64,000 nt of DNA from positions 1 through 64,000 of the forward strand of contig NZ_ABLD01000011.1 of assembly GCF_000172415.1 (NCBI RefSeq). The letters run 5' to 3'. The position numbers were made by a program, and so were the translations under genes. Source of the stretch: Paraburkholderia graminis C4D1M (GTDB lineage: Bacteria > Pseudomonadota > Gammaproteobacteria > Burkholderiales > Burkholderiaceae). Below, piece after piece: positions 17,810-27,800 of this stretch (positions within the stretch are counted from its first letter, which is position 1; each line of letters starts with the position of its first letter). Under the pieces are notes generated by a model. The model was given only the letters and a program-made list of their open reading frames with translations, was not told the DNA's origin and made no database searches.

Positions 17810-18772
17810 TTAGCCCGCGTGCAACTCCACCACCCCGCGCGCCTCCCGGCTCAGACGACGCACCGCCTGAGGCGGCTGCCCGATCGTGCGCAGGAACGCG
17901 CGCCTCATTCGCTCGCGGTCCGTAAAGCCCACTTCGTCCGCGATCACATCCAGCGACAGGCGGCCCTTTTCCAGCATCAGCCGCGCCGCTTCGACGCGCA
18001 AATGCTCGACCGCTTTCGCAGGCGACTGCCCCGTCTCGGCGCTGAACGCGCGGCTAAACTGGCGCGGGCTGAGTCCCGCCACCTCGGCGAGTTCTTCGAC
18101 GGTCAATGCGTTGCGCAGATTGGCGTTCGCGTGATCGATCGCCTTCTGGATCTTGTCGGACTTCGGGTCGAGGTCGAGCAAGGTCGAGAACTGCGACTGC
18201 CCGCCCGCGCGCCGGTGGTACACCACGAGCTTGCGCGCGACCGTGCGCGACACGTCCTGGCCGTGGTCCTTCTCGATCATCGCGAGCGCCATGTCGATGG
18301 TGGCCGTCATGCCCGCGGACGTCCAGATCGGCCCGTCGACGATAAAAATCTGATCTTCCTCGACGGCGATCTTCGGAAAGCGGCGCTGCAGATCGTTCGC
18401 GAACCGCCAATGCGTGGTGGCGCGCCGGCCGTCGAGCGCGCCCGCTTCGGCAAGCACGAACGCGCCTGTGCAGGGCGCTGCGATCCGCCGCGATGTTTCG
18501 AGCGAGCGTCTGACGAACGCGGTCAGCGCGGGCGACCGGAGGTCGATGTCGACGCCCGATCCGAACATCACCGTATCGAATGTGGCGTCGCCGAAAGGCT
18601 GGGTCTCCACCCGAATTCCCGCCGACGACGGCACGAGCCCGCCCGTCTCCGACAAGAGCGTTATGTCGTACGCCGGCTCGTCGAGCACGCCGTTGGCGAG
18701 TTCGAACGCCGTGACGGCCGCAAAACCCATCAGATAGAAGTTGGGAAAAACCACAAAACCGATCGTATGCAT
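17810..18772 (-). CDS. GlxA-family transcriptional regulator (DJ-1/PfpI plus AraC HTH)
   Basis: A 320-residue regulator with an N-terminal class-I glutamine-amidotransferase-like (DJ-1/PfpI) domain, including the nucleophile-elbow-like PCTGAFVLAEAG, and a C-terminal AraC/XylS HTH (VEELAEVAGLSPRQFSRAFSAETGQSP, then DVIADEVGFTDRERMRRAF). Such regulators sense small metabolites and act as dimeric activators. ATG 18772 begins MHTIGFVVFPNF, as expected for the domain. It is divergent from the MFS exporter at 18958, with 185 bp between them, so it may control that gene. Confidence 0.92.
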   Translation of the reverse strand: MHTIGFVVFPNFYLMGFAAVTAFELANGVLDEPAYDITLLSETGGLVPSSAGIRVETQPFGDATFDTVMFGSGVDIDLRSPALTAFVRRSLETSRRIAAPCTGAFVLAEAGALDGRRATTHWRFANDLQRRFPKIAVEEDQIFIVDGPIWTSAGMTATIDMALAMIEKDHGQDVSRTVARKLVVYHRRAGGQSQFSTLLDLDPKSDKIQKAIDHANANLRNALTVEELAEVAGLSPRQFSRAFSAETGQSPAKAVEHLRVEAARLMLEKGRLSLDVIADEVGFTDRERMRRAFLRTIGQPPQAVRRLSREARGVVELHAG

Positions 18773-18957
18773 GCGTGGCTCCAGCCATGTCCTGAATTGA
18801 TGGTATATACGACATTTGAGACGCGGTCAACGAAGGCTATGCTTGGTCTATGCATCGCGCCGGCCGTCCGGCGCAGACAGGACCGCATCGCCGCGCCAGG
18901 GCCGCGCGGCCGTGCATCGGAACGCAACAGGCTGGCTAAAAAGTAGAGAACCTTCAC

Positions 18958-20148
18958 ATGGACCGTCGATTACTGATACTCGCGCTCGGCATGTTCGCGA
19001 TGGGCACCGACAACTTCGTGGTCGCCGGCATTCTCCCCGGCGTGGCGGCCTCGCTGCATACCTCGGTCGGCGCGGCCGGCCTGATGGTGACGTTTTATGC
19101 GCTGACCTACGCGATCGCCGCGCCGGTGATGGCGGCCGTCGCCGGCGCATGGCCGCGCAAGCCGCTGCTGGTTGGCGCGCTGAGCGTTTTCGTCGTCGGC
19201 AACGCGATCAGCGCGATGGCCACCGACCTGCACTGGGTGCTGTTCGCCCGCGCGCTCGCAGGCTTCGGCGCCGCGCTCTTTTCGCCTACTGCGTTGGGCG
19301 TCGCGTCCGCGCTCGCGTCGCCCGAAAAGCGCGGCCGCGCGCTCGCCACGGTGACGGCGGGCCTGACGGGCGCGACCGCGCTCGGTTCGCCCATCGGCAC
19401 GTTTATCGGCGGATTCGGCACCTGGCGAACGACGCTGTGGTTCGTCACGCTGCTCGGTCTCGTCGCGATGATCGGCGTGTGGACGATGCTGCCCTCCGTC
19501 GCGCAGCCGCAGCCGATCAAATTGCGCGACCGGCTCACGCCGGTCCGCGACACGCGCGTCGCGCTCACGCTGCTCACATCGCTGTTCGCGTTCGGCGGCT
19601 TCCTGATGGTCTACACCTACGCGGGCGTCGTGCTCAATCGCGTGACGCACGGCGACGAGCGCATGCTCGCCGGCCTGTTCCTGGTGTGGGGCGTGGCGGC
19701 GACGGTGGGGAATCTGCTGGCCGGACGCCTAGTGGACAAGTTCGCGAGCCGCCACATCATCAATGCGATGCTGTGCATTGCCGCGATCAACTTCTGCGCG
19801 CTGCCGTGGACTTCGGCGCACGTCGTCAGCGCTGTCGTTGCGCTGATCGTCTGGGGTCTCTGCGGATGGGGGCTCATCGTTCCGCAGCAGCACCGGCTCG
19901 TGCAAGTCTCGCCGCAGGTCGCGCCGTTGCTGCTCGCGTTGAACAACACGGCCACGTATATCGGGCTCGCGTGTTCGGGCGTGCTCGGCGGCGTCGTGCT
20001 GCAATCGACGGGCGGGCGTTATCTGAGCGTCGTGGCCGCCGCGCTGATTGCGCTCGCGTTGATCCTCGCCGAGGCGGCGTATCGGCGGATCGAACGGCCG
20101 CAAGCAGCGCATCGCGCGGCGCCCCGTCGCGAGACCGAGGCGGCGTGA
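18958..20148 (+). CDS. MFS transporter, DHA1 (AraJ-like) exporter
   Basis: Twelve-helix major facilitator of 396 residues. It starts MDRRLLILALGMFAMGTDNFVVAGILPGVA, the usual opening of AraJ/arabinose-efflux-type DHA1 permeases, and has the RALAGFGAALFSPTALGVASALASPEKRGRAL region of motif C/D. It probably exports a small organic compound or drug; the substrate is unknown. The gene is divergent from the GlxA-type regulator and is followed on the same strand by a LysR regulator 96 nt downstream. Confidence 0.9.
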   Translation: MDRRLLILALGMFAMGTDNFVVAGILPGVAASLHTSVGAAGLMVTFYALTYAIAAPVMAAVAGAWPRKPLLVGALSVFVVGNAISAMATDLHWVLFARALAGFGAALFSPTALGVASALASPEKRGRALATVTAGLTGATALGSPIGTFIGGFGTWRTTLWFVTLLGLVAMIGVWTMLPSVAQPQPIKLRDRLTPVRDTRVALTLLTSLFAFGGFLMVYTYAGVVLNRVTHGDERMLAGLFLVWGVAATVGNLLAGRLVDKFASRHIINAMLCIAAINFCALPWTSAHVVSAVVALIVWGLCGWGLIVPQQHRLVQVSPQVAPLLLALNNTATYIGLACSGVLGGVVLQSTGGRYLSVVAAALIALALILAEAAYRRIERPQAAHRAAPRRETEAA

Positions 20149-20244
20149 GCCTGGCAACGGTGGTTCGTTTGCGTCGATAATCGCGATTTTCCGCTCATGC
20201 GGGATAGCCCGCGCGGATCGCTGCGCAATCGAATCGAGGAACGC

Positions 20245-21231
20245 ATGGACCGCTTGACTGGCATGGCCGTGTTCGTCGCCGCCGTCGACGAAGGCAGTTT
20301 CGCGGCGGCAGCGCGCCGCTTTGGCCTATCGGCTGCGATGGCCGGCAAGTATGTCAGCGCGATCGAAGCGCAATTGAACGCGCGGCTGCTTCAGCGCAGC
20401 ACCCGCCGCTTAAGCCTGACCGATGTCGGCCACGCGTATTACGAGCGATGCAAGCGCATTCTCGACGCTTATGACGAAGCCAACCGCGAAGCCAGCGACG
20501 CGCACGGCATCGCGCGCGGCGTGCTCAGAGTCGCCGCGCCGGTCACGTTCGGAGCGATGCACCTGGGCGAAGTGCTCGCGCGATACATGGAGCAATTCCC
20601 GCACGTCAACGTTGAAGTTGCGCTGTCGGACCGTTACGTCGATCTGCTGGAAAGCGGTGTCGACGTCGCCGTGCGGATCGGTCGCTTGCGTGACTCCGCG
20701 CTGATCGCGCGGCGGCTCGCGCCCTGCCGCATGGTGATCTGCGCGTCGCCGGACTATATCGCACGCAACGGCATGCCGCGCAGCCCCGACGACTTGCGGC
20801 AAGCGCCGCGGCTCACGTTCAGCGAAGCCGTGTCCGTCGGCGACTGGACGCTCTTCGACAGCGAACGACGCGCGCACGTAATCGACGGGCCCTGCCGGCT
20901 CGCCGCCAACAATACGCAGATGCTGCTTGCAGCCGCGCTCGCCGGTGCGGGCGTCGTCTACGGACCGACGTTCGTATTCGGCGAGCAGATCGCATGCGGA
21001 AAGCTCGTCGAACTGCTGCCCGAGTATCAGGCGTCCGAGCTCGCGATCCAGGCGGTCTATCCGAGCGCGCGCCATCTGCCGCTGAAGGTGCGCCACTTCC
21101 TCGACTACCTCGCGGCTGCTTTCGGCGACGAGCCGCCGTGGGATCGCTTCAGGCAAGCACCGCCGGCACGCCCGGGCCAGCGCCGCTCGCTCGCTACGAA
21201 GCGCCCAGTTCGCCAACGAACTGCCGGATGA
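20245..21231 (+). CDS. LysR-family transcriptional regulator
   Basis: LTTR of 328 residues with an N-terminal winged HTH (MDRLTGMAVFVAAVDEGSFAAAARRFGLS, then RLLQRSTRRLSLTDVGHAYY) and a substrate-binding effector domain of the type seen in CrgA-like LTTRs. The ATG at 20245 has GAGGA 5-6 nt upstream and matches the canonical N-terminus; a start 16 codons earlier is less likely. The last 38 nt overlap the 3' end of the convergent hydrolase gene. It may regulate the MFS gene upstream. Confidence 0.93.
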   Translation: MDRLTGMAVFVAAVDEGSFAAAARRFGLSAAMAGKYVSAIEAQLNARLLQRSTRRLSLTDVGHAYYERCKRILDAYDEANREASDAHGIARGVLRVAAPVTFGAMHLGEVLARYMEQFPHVNVEVALSDRYVDLLESGVDVAVRIGRLRDSALIARRLAPCRMVICASPDYIARNGMPRSPDDLRQAPRLTFSEAVSVGDWTLFDSERRAHVIDGPCRLAANNTQMLLAAALAGAGVVYGPTFVFGEQIACGKLVELLPEYQASELAIQAVYPSARHLPLKVRHFLDYLAAAFGDEPPWDRFRQAPPARPGQRRSLATKRPVRQRTAG

Positions 21232-21979
21232 TCGCCGCAAGCGCCGACGGCGCTTCGAGTGGCGACAGATGTCCGGTGCCCGCCAGCACTTGCAGACGCG
21301 AGCCGGCAATTCGCGGCAGCAACTCCGCGCGCAACGTGTCCACGCGATCGACCTGATCGAGTTCGCCGGCCACCACGAGCACGGGCACGTTGATCGAGCT
21401 GACCTCGTGCGTGATGTCCTCGAGCATCGCGGCGTTCGGCCAGGCTGCTCTCGCTTGCGGCGCACCACGCAGGCTGTCGGCAATCACCTGCTCGCGCAGC
21501 GCCGGCGTGAGTGGATTCGCGCTCAGCACGTTATCCAGCACCCATTCGATCGATTCACGCGAGTCGTACGCCGCCGCCATCGCGGCGCGCTGCTCGTCGG
21601 GAAGCACCATCGGCGAAGGCGGCGACGGCGCGACGAGCACGACGCCCTGCAGTCCTTCGGGCCTGCGCGACGCGAGCAGTTGCGCGACCTTGCCGCCCAT
21701 CGAGTGCCCGACGAGCACATAGCGCGAGAGCTTCAGTGCTTCGATGACATCGTGCGCATCGTTGGCCAAGTCCGCGATCGTATAGCCTTGCTCGGGCGCC
21801 GCGGAATTGCCCCATCCGCGATGGTCGACGGCAATGCTCCTGTGCGCGCTCGACAGTTCGCCCACAACCGCGTCCCACGTGCGCGACGATCCGCCCCAGT
21901 AGTGCAGAAACACGAGTGCCGGTTCGCCGCTGCCCCGCTCTCTGACATGAATCGTTGTTGCCCTCGTCCGGATATCCAT
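21194..21979 (-). CDS. Alpha/beta-fold hydrolase
   Basis: Hydrolase of 261 residues. The oxyanion-loop motif FLHYWGGSSRTW, the nucleophile elbow GHSMGG and a late catalytic His region (LAGTGHLSPLEAP) are visible. ATG 21979 has AAGGAG 8 nt upstream and is preferred over a longer frame to 22048. No signal peptide, so it is cytoplasmic. Substrate unknown; the family includes esterases, haloperoxidase-like enzymes and C-C hydrolases. It is convergent with the LysR gene and overlaps it by 38 nt. Confidence 0.88.
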   Translation of the reverse strand: MDIRTRATTIHVRERGSGEPALVFLHYWGGSSRTWDAVVGELSSAHRSIAVDHRGWGNSAAPEQGYTIADLANDAHDVIEALKLSRYVLVGHSMGGKVAQLLASRRPEGLQGVVLVAPSPPSPMVLPDEQRAAMAAAYDSRESIEWVLDNVLSANPLTPALREQVIADSLRGAPQARAAWPNAAMLEDITHEVSSINVPVLVVAGELDQVDRVDTLRAELLPRIAGSRLQVLAGTGHLSPLEAPSALAAIIRQFVGELGAS

Positions 21980-22157
21980 AGCAATGCTCCTTGCCAATGC
22001 TCGTTGCGCGTAAGTGAACGGTGCGGGCTTGCCTGCAACCGTGGCCACATTGTGGATTTCGTCGAGCCATCCGATAAGCGCTGTTCTTCTTTATACGGTC
22101 GATCGCCGCGCGATCGGATCGGACGTGGAGCGAACGCCGGCGCAAGGCGTCGCGCGC

Positions 22158-22192
22158 AAAAAAACGGCATCGTCCCGCATGAGACGATGCCG
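22158..22192 (-). terminator. Strong Rho-independent terminator
   Basis: A perfect 10-bp stem (22165-22174 with 22183-22192, core GGCATCGTC) with an 8-nt loop. On the minus strand it is followed by seven U residues (22164-22158). It would stop transcripts coming from the rlpA side, giving a 3' region of more than 300 nt after the rlpA stop. On the plus strand there is no U-tract. Confidence 0.8.
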
Positions 22193-22517
22193 CTCAAAAA
22201 ACACCACACGCTCGCGGGGGCTACCACACGAGTGCTCAAAAAATAGCTGCTAAGAAAGTCTTCCTCAAGATGAAAGAAGTACTTTTGTAACGACGCAGGC
22301 GGTAGTTATTACGCACGCCGTAATAGCTGTGAGCCCGCAAGCAATGCTGCATGCGGCATCAAAAAACTTACGACCAAAGAGCCGCAAAACAGCGCGTTTT
22401 ACACAAGCGATGATTTGTTACAGTCCGCTGTTGCGTATAACACCGCGGAAGACCGGCCGCCGTCACCCATACGTAAGCCCGCTGAAACCAACCGGCAGGC
22501 ATGAGCAACGCGTCACA
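22193..22517 (-). other. Long 3' region or possible sRNA between rlpA and its terminator
   Basis: About 325 bp lie between the rlpA stop and the strong minus-strand terminator. No coding frame has a credible start. The segment is AT-richer than its neighbours and contains a repeated GCTCAAAAAA element (22192-22201 and 22234-22243) and a repeated ACCACACG. It could be an untranslated mRNA tail or encode a small RNA that uses the terminator. I could not place a convincing promoter. Confidence 0.3.
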
Positions 22518-23222
22518 TCAGACCGGCTGATCCATGCAGCGACGCGTGCCGTCGGCCCCGCGCACCGGCGCGATGTGTTCGAGCGTGACCTGTGCATGGC
22601 CCGCCGCGCGAACGCCGAGCGCTTCTGCGGCGGCATACGAAAGATCGATGATGCGACCGCGCGCGAACGGCCCGCGGTCGTTGATGCGCACCACCACCGA
22701 GCGCGGCCGGCCGTGCGCCGTCACACGCACGCAAGCGCCTAGCGGCAACGTGCGATGCGCCGCCGTCAATGCATGCATGTTGTAGCGTTCGCCGCTCGCG
22801 GTTCGGCGTCCGTCGAAGAGCTTGCCGTACCATGAAGCGAAGCCCGTCTGCTGAAAGCCCTTGCCGCAGGCGCAGGCCGGCACGATGGGCGAATCGTCGG
22901 CGCTGGACTGAGTGTCGGTGTCTGCATCGGCGTCGGCATCGGCGTTCGCGTCTGCGTCTGCGTCCGCGTGCGGCTGCCGGTGCGCGTGCGGCTGCGGGGC
23001 CGACGCGAGCGGCACGCCGGCAGCGTCCGCACCGACGCCGTCGTTATGTTTCGAGCGCGATCCGCCCGCGCCTCGCAGCGTGTGAATGGCCGGGGCGTCG
23101 AAGCCCGACGGGCTTACGCCCGCGTCGGGTTGCGCGCAGCCAGCCAGCACGAGCGCGGCGCCTAACAATGCAAGCGCCGATGAAAGGCGGCCTGTCGAAC
23201 AACTGCGGAAATCAGAAATCAT
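22518..23222 (-). CDS. rlpA: RlpA-like septal lytic transglycosylase (lipoprotein)
   Basis: Lipoprotein of 234 residues. The signal peptide ends with the lipobox LAGC (ALVLAGCAQ). A low-complexity Asp-Ala linker follows, then a double-psi beta-barrel RlpA domain beginning GFASWYGKLFDGRRTASGERYN, with TAAHRTLPLG and VRINDRGPFARGRIIDLS. RlpA proteins cleave naked glycan strands or assist daughter-cell separation. No SPOR domain is present, so this is the short form. ATG 23222 immediately precedes the signal peptide. The gene lies 83 nt downstream of the LytM/NlpD-like gene on the same strand. Confidence 0.9.
   Translation of the reverse strand: MISDFRSCSTGRLSSALALLGAALVLAGCAQPDAGVSPSGFDAPAIHTLRGAGGSRSKHNDGVGADAAGVPLASAPQPHAHRQPHADADADANADADADADTDTQSSADDSPIVPACACGKGFQQTGFASWYGKLFDGRRTASGERYNMHALTAAHRTLPLGACVRVTAHGRPRSVVVRINDRGPFARGRIIDLSYAAAEALGVRAAGHAQVTLEHIAPVRGADGTRRCMDQPV
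22924..22971 (-). repeat. Hexamer repeat in the rlpA linker
   Basis: Eight tandem hexamers of the form GC(A/G)T(C/T/G)N on the plus strand encode an Asp-Ala(-Asn) low-complexity linker between the lipobox and the RlpA domain. Unit length preserves the frame. Confidence 0.8.
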
Positions 23223-23305
23223 GAGCGTCGTCGCGCGCGCCGCGCTGCGTGAACAGCGTCGCGCGTCGTGTGCGGTCTGGTGGGTTCGGGGAAACAAACG
23301 CCGGC

Positions 23306-24118
23306 TTAATGGCGCTTGGGAAGGTAGGCGAGCGGATCGACGGGTTTGCCGTCCTTGCGCACTTCGAAATGCACGGACGCATCGCCGGCGGCGTCCGCGG
23401 AAACTTCCGCAATGGCCTGCCCTTTCTTGACGGGCGTGCCTTCCTTGACGAGCAGCGCGCGGTTGTTGCCGTAAGCGGTCAACAAATGCGAGTCGTGCTT
23501 GACGATGATGAGCTGGCCATAACCCGCGATGCCGCCGCCCGCATAGACGACGCGGCCGCTCGCCGCGGCTTTGACCTGTTCGCCGGCGCGCGTGGCGATC
23601 GTCACGCCCTTGGTCTTGCCGGCCACGAACGGCTCGGTGACCGCGCCGCTGACGGGCCAGGCAAGCCGCGCTTTGGCGTCGGCGGCGGTGGTCAATGCGG
23701 CATCCGTGTGCTTGTCCGCTGTTGTGGCCGCGCGCTGATCCGTTGCGGCCGCAACGTTCTGCGTTGCCGCGGGCGGAGCGACGCGCAATATCTGCCCGGC
23801 ACGCAGCGAGCCATCCGCGGAAAGACGATTCCATTGCGCGATCGCCGACGCGTCGCGGCCGAAGTCGTGCGCAATGGCCGTCAGCGTATCGCCCGGATTC
23901 ACGCGATAAAACCCCGCGGGCACGGTCGGCGGATTCAACGCGGCCGACGCATTGCCGGCCGTCCAGGCCGAGATCGGATCGTAGGACGAACTGACCGGCG
24001 CTTCGAGCAACGGCGTGCTCGGCGAAAGCAGCGAGCAGCCGCTCAGCGCGCCGGCCAATGACCATGCGAGCAGCTTCAGAACGCGCGGCGCTGCGCATCG
24101 GGGCAAACAGATTTTCAT
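23306..24118 (-). CDS. LysM-LytM (NlpD/ActS-like) lipoprotein, degenerate peptidase
   Basis: Lipoprotein of 270 residues: lipobox LSGC near residue 28, a LysM domain (FYRVNPGDTLTAIAHDFGRDASAIAQWNRL) and a C-terminal M23/LytM domain (GYGQLIIVKHDSHLLTAYGNN ... VHFEVRKDGKPVDPLAYL). The usual Y-A-H-L zinc/catalytic His is replaced (AYGN) and the C-terminal HxH is reduced to a single His. It is therefore probably non-catalytic, like NlpD, EnvC and ActS, and could activate a cell-wall amidase. It sits upstream of rlpA, forming a cell-separation pair. ATG 24118. Confidence 0.88.
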   Translation of the reverse strand: MKICLPRCAAPRVLKLLAWSLAGALSGCSLLSPSTPLLEAPVSSSYDPISAWTAGNASAALNPPTVPAGFYRVNPGDTLTAIAHDFGRDASAIAQWNRLSADGSLRAGQILRVAPPAATQNVAAATDQRAATTADKHTDAALTTAADAKARLAWPVSGAVTEPFVAGKTKGVTIATRAGEQVKAAASGRVVYAGGGIAGYGQLIIVKHDSHLLTAYGNNRALLVKEGTPVKKGQAIAEVSADAAGDASVHFEVRKDGKPVDPLAYLPKRH

Positions 24119-24324
24119 TAACGGATGAGAAGAGATCGTGATCTTGCCGAGCGGCGTTTCAGCGCTCGCGTTTTTGTGTGTGCGCTAATGCAACCATGCA
24201 ATCATGCAAATCGGCGTCGCGGCCGGATGGCGCTCTTCATGCCGATGTGAAGCGAATGCGGCGATGCGGGCCGATGCGCTCGCACCGGCCCGCTTCTTCG
24301 CAGACTCGCTAACCGACGGAAAAA

Positions 24325-24615
24325 TTACGGCTTGGCAGGCGCTGCTTCGTCGGCTACGGGCGCGCTGTTGTCGTCGCCCTGTGCCGTCGATACCGCGTGC
24401 TTGTGTGCATGCTTATGCGCGTGCTTGTGCGCGTGCTTGTGCTGCTTCTTCGCGTGATGATGCGGGGCTACCGGCTCGCCTTCGTGCGTTGCGGCCGAAG
24501 CTGCATGCATCGGAGCCGCTTGCGGCGCGGAAGCAGCTGCGGGCGCGGAGGCTTGCGCGAAAGCGGCGATCGAGAACAGACCAGCGACGGCGGCGGCGAG
24601 AAGTTGCTTGTTCAT
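24325..24615 (-). CDS. Small exported His/Lys-rich protein
   Basis: A 96-residue protein with a clean signal peptide (MNKQLLAAAVAGLFSIAAFAQ). An Ala-rich stretch and a basic tract of repeated Lys-His-Ala-His units after HHHAKKQ follow. AAGGAA lies upstream of ATG 24615. The His pattern suggests binding of a divalent metal such as Ni, Cu or Zn in the periplasm, but no family assignment was possible. It stands alone, 206 nt upstream (5' side) of the LysM-LytM gene on the same strand. Confidence 0.75.
   Translation of the reverse strand: MNKQLLAAAVAGLFSIAAFAQASAPAAASAPQAAPMHAASAATHEGEPVAPHHHAKKQHKHAHKHAHKHAHKHAVSTAQGDDNSAPVADEAAPAKP
24397..24444 (-). repeat. 12-bp tandem repeat encoding Lys-His-Ala-His units
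   Basis: Four tandem 12-bp units (plus-strand consensus GTGCTTGTGCGC) encode the repeated Lys-His-Ala-His stretch of the small exported protein. The repeat unit keeps the frame. Confidence 0.8.
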
Positions 24616-24866
24616 GACGGTGTTTTCCTTAACGTATGCGTTGACTGACCGATTAATGGTCGCGTGTTCAACGAGTGCGAAAAGAAACCGTTGACGGCAT
24701 CAGGTCAAACTCAGCAATCCTTGACGATTTGTGACGCCTTTGAACAGTAGCGAGTCAGATGTGACGAGATTTGAATACGATGAAAAGGCGGGCTTCTAGC
24801 GCGGCACGGCGTTTTTGAAAGACGCGCGGTTTTGATCGACACGCACGGTCGTTGCGACCGCGCGCG

Positions 24867-27800
24867 TCACTTCGAGCCTTCCAGTTCGGGCATCGGCGCA
24901 AAGAGCGCGTCGAGGTCGTCGTCGGAGAATTTGGCGGCGCCCGCGGCGTCTTCGGAGAGAATGCTGTCGGCGAGGCCCGCCTTCTGCTCCTGCAATTCCA
25001 CGATCTTTTCTTCGATGCTGCCTGCCGCGATCAGCTTGTAGACGAACACAGGCTTGTCCTGACCGAGCCGATGCGCGCGGTCGGTGGCCTGATTCTCGGC
25101 GGCCGGATTCCACCAGGGGTCGTAGTGAATCACCGTGTCGGCGGCGGTCAGGTTCAGACCCACGCCGCCCGCCTTCAGGCTGATCAGGAACAACGGCACT
25201 TCGCCTTGCTGAAAACGCTGCACGGGCGTGACGCGGTCGGTCGTGTCGCCCGTCAGGATCACGTAGGGAATCGCGGCTTCGTCGAGCGCTTGCGCGATCA
25301 GCGACAACATGCCGGTGAACTGCGAGAACAGCAGAACGCGGCGGCCTTCGTCGATCAGTTCGGGCAGCATCGAGAGCAACAGATCGAGCTTGGCCGAACG
25401 CACCCCCTTCTCTGTTTTATCGGAAGCTCGTGCGGTCTGAGTGCTCGAACCTTCGCTAACTTCGCCGACGTTCTGAGCAGTCCGCAGCGTGCGCACGAGA
25501 CGCGGATCGCAACACACCTGCCGCAACTTCAGCAGCGCATCGAGCACGATGATGTGGCTGCGCGCGAGGCCCTGCGCGCTCACCGCGGCGCGCACCCTTT
25601 CCTGCATCGCCGTGCGCACGGTTTCGTAGAGATCGCGCTGCGCGCCTTCGAGATCGACGGAACATACAATCGTCGTCTTGGCCGGCAGTTCTTTCGCGAC
25701 CTCGTCCTTGCGACGCCGCAGCATGAATGGCCGAATGCGGCGCGCGAGCAACGAGCGGCGCACGCCGTCGTTATTCTTTTCGATCGGATTGCGCCAGCGG
25801 CGCGTGAAGTCCTTCTGGCTGCCGAGAAATCCGGGCAGCAGAAAATCGAACTGCGACCACAACTCGCCGAGGTGATTCTCGAGCGGCGTGCCGGTCAGAC
25901 ACAGACGATGGCGCGCGCTCAAACCACGGATCGCCTGCGCGGCCTTCGTCGTGGCGTTCTTCACGTACTGCGCTTCGTCGAGAATCAGCAGGTGATATTG
26001 ATGTTCGGCGAGCACCTTCTGATCGCGCCACAACAACGCGTACGTCGTCAGAATCAGTTCGTGTTCGCCGATCTGCTCGAAGCGCTCTTTGCGTTGCGGG
26101 CCGTTGAGCACCAGCACTTTCAGCTCGGGTGCAAAGCGTCGCGCTTCCTCGCGCCAGTTGTGCACGAGTGTGGTCGGCACGACGATCAGCGCGGGCTTGT
26201 CGAGCCGTCCGGCCTCTTTCTCCGCGAGAATGTGCGCGAGCGTCTGCACGGTTTTGCCGAGGCCCATGTCGTCGGCGAGCACACCGGCAAGACCTTGCTC
26301 GCGCAGATACTGCATCCAGTTCAGGCCCTGCTGCTGATAAGCGCGCAATTGCGCGCGCAACGCCGCGGGCACCGGCACCTCGCGCAAACGCGGACCGGCT
26401 TGCAGACGCTCGGCGAGCTGGCGGATCGAATCGTCGCCGCGGAATTGCCAGCGGCCCGTGTCGCTCAACGCCTGCAAACGGCCTGCGTCGACGGACGGCA
26501 CGCGCAGCGGCGCACCATCGGCGAGCGACCCGCCGAGCGAATCGAACAGATCGACCAGCACACGCACCACCGGTTTGAGCCGGTCGGCGCGCAGCCGCAA
26601 GCGCTTATTCTCTTCGGTCTTGAGCTCGATCGGCTCGTCGTCGGCGATGGCTTCGAGCGCGCCGCCAAGCCAGCGCCGGTCGCGCCGGAACAGATCGGCG
26701 AGCAGCGGTTCGAGCCGCACGTTGCGCTCGCCGATGCGGATGCCCATTTCCAGATCGAACCAGCCGTCGCCGGCCTGATGCGCGGTGCCGTCGATTGCAT
26801 CGATCTCGATCACGTTGTAGCGGAACTCGGGCGCCATCGTCACGCGCCAGCCCTTGCTGACGAGTTCGGGCACGGCGTCGTTGACGAACGCGGACCACGC
26901 TTCGGCATCGGGCAAGCCGAGCATCGTGTCGGGTAACAGACGCGACGCGAACACGCGGCTCGTGGGCACCTTCTGCAACCCGGTCTTGCGCAGTTCCAGC
27001 AGGCGCTTTTTCTCGGCGTCGTAGCGGCGGCGAATATGGATGACGTCGCCGCCCGGCATGGGCACGAGGGTGACGCTGCTGTCCACGTTGATGCTGACGC
27101 CGTCGTAGTCGAAGCTCACGCCGGCCAGTTCGACGGCCTGGCTTTTGGCGACGTTGCCCGCCTTGCCAGGCTTGCTGGTCTTTGCAGCGAACGGCAGCGC
27201 GTGGCTGTTCAGCGTAAGCACGGGCACGGGTTCGACATCGATCACGCGAATCGCCGATGTGTCGTGGGTGGGCGGCAACGGCAACTCGGGCGCGACTTCG
27301 CGCAGCACGGACGCGACGAGCGGCGCTTCGGCCAGCGAGATCGGCGGCATCGCGAGGTAGTCGGGCAATTGCTGGAACGGCAGCGACGAGCGCACGATGC
27401 CCGCCTCCCGCGCGTCGCCATCCACGTACCAGACGGGCTCGGTCGGCAGCACCATGCTCGCGCGCGGCTCGGTGCGCAGCACGGGACGCAGACGCTGGTC
27501 GGCAAGCGGTTCCCATTCGATGCGCCCCGGCCGGTCGGCGGCGCGCGCGAGCGGCGTCGGCGCGTCATCGCCGGGCGCGAGCTTGAAGTCGAAGAAGAGG
27601 CGCCCGGTGGCGATCAGCTTTTGCAGCATTTCCGCGCCGCTCGTGCCGCGCAGAATAAATTGCCCGAAGTCTTCGCGCGAACGGCCCAGCCACAGGCCGC
27701 GCAGAATCGACAGATCTTCGTCCGACACGAACCTGGGTTGCTTGAGCAGCGCCGACTCTACATTGCCCCACGTCTCGCCGACCTCGACGATGCGGCCATC

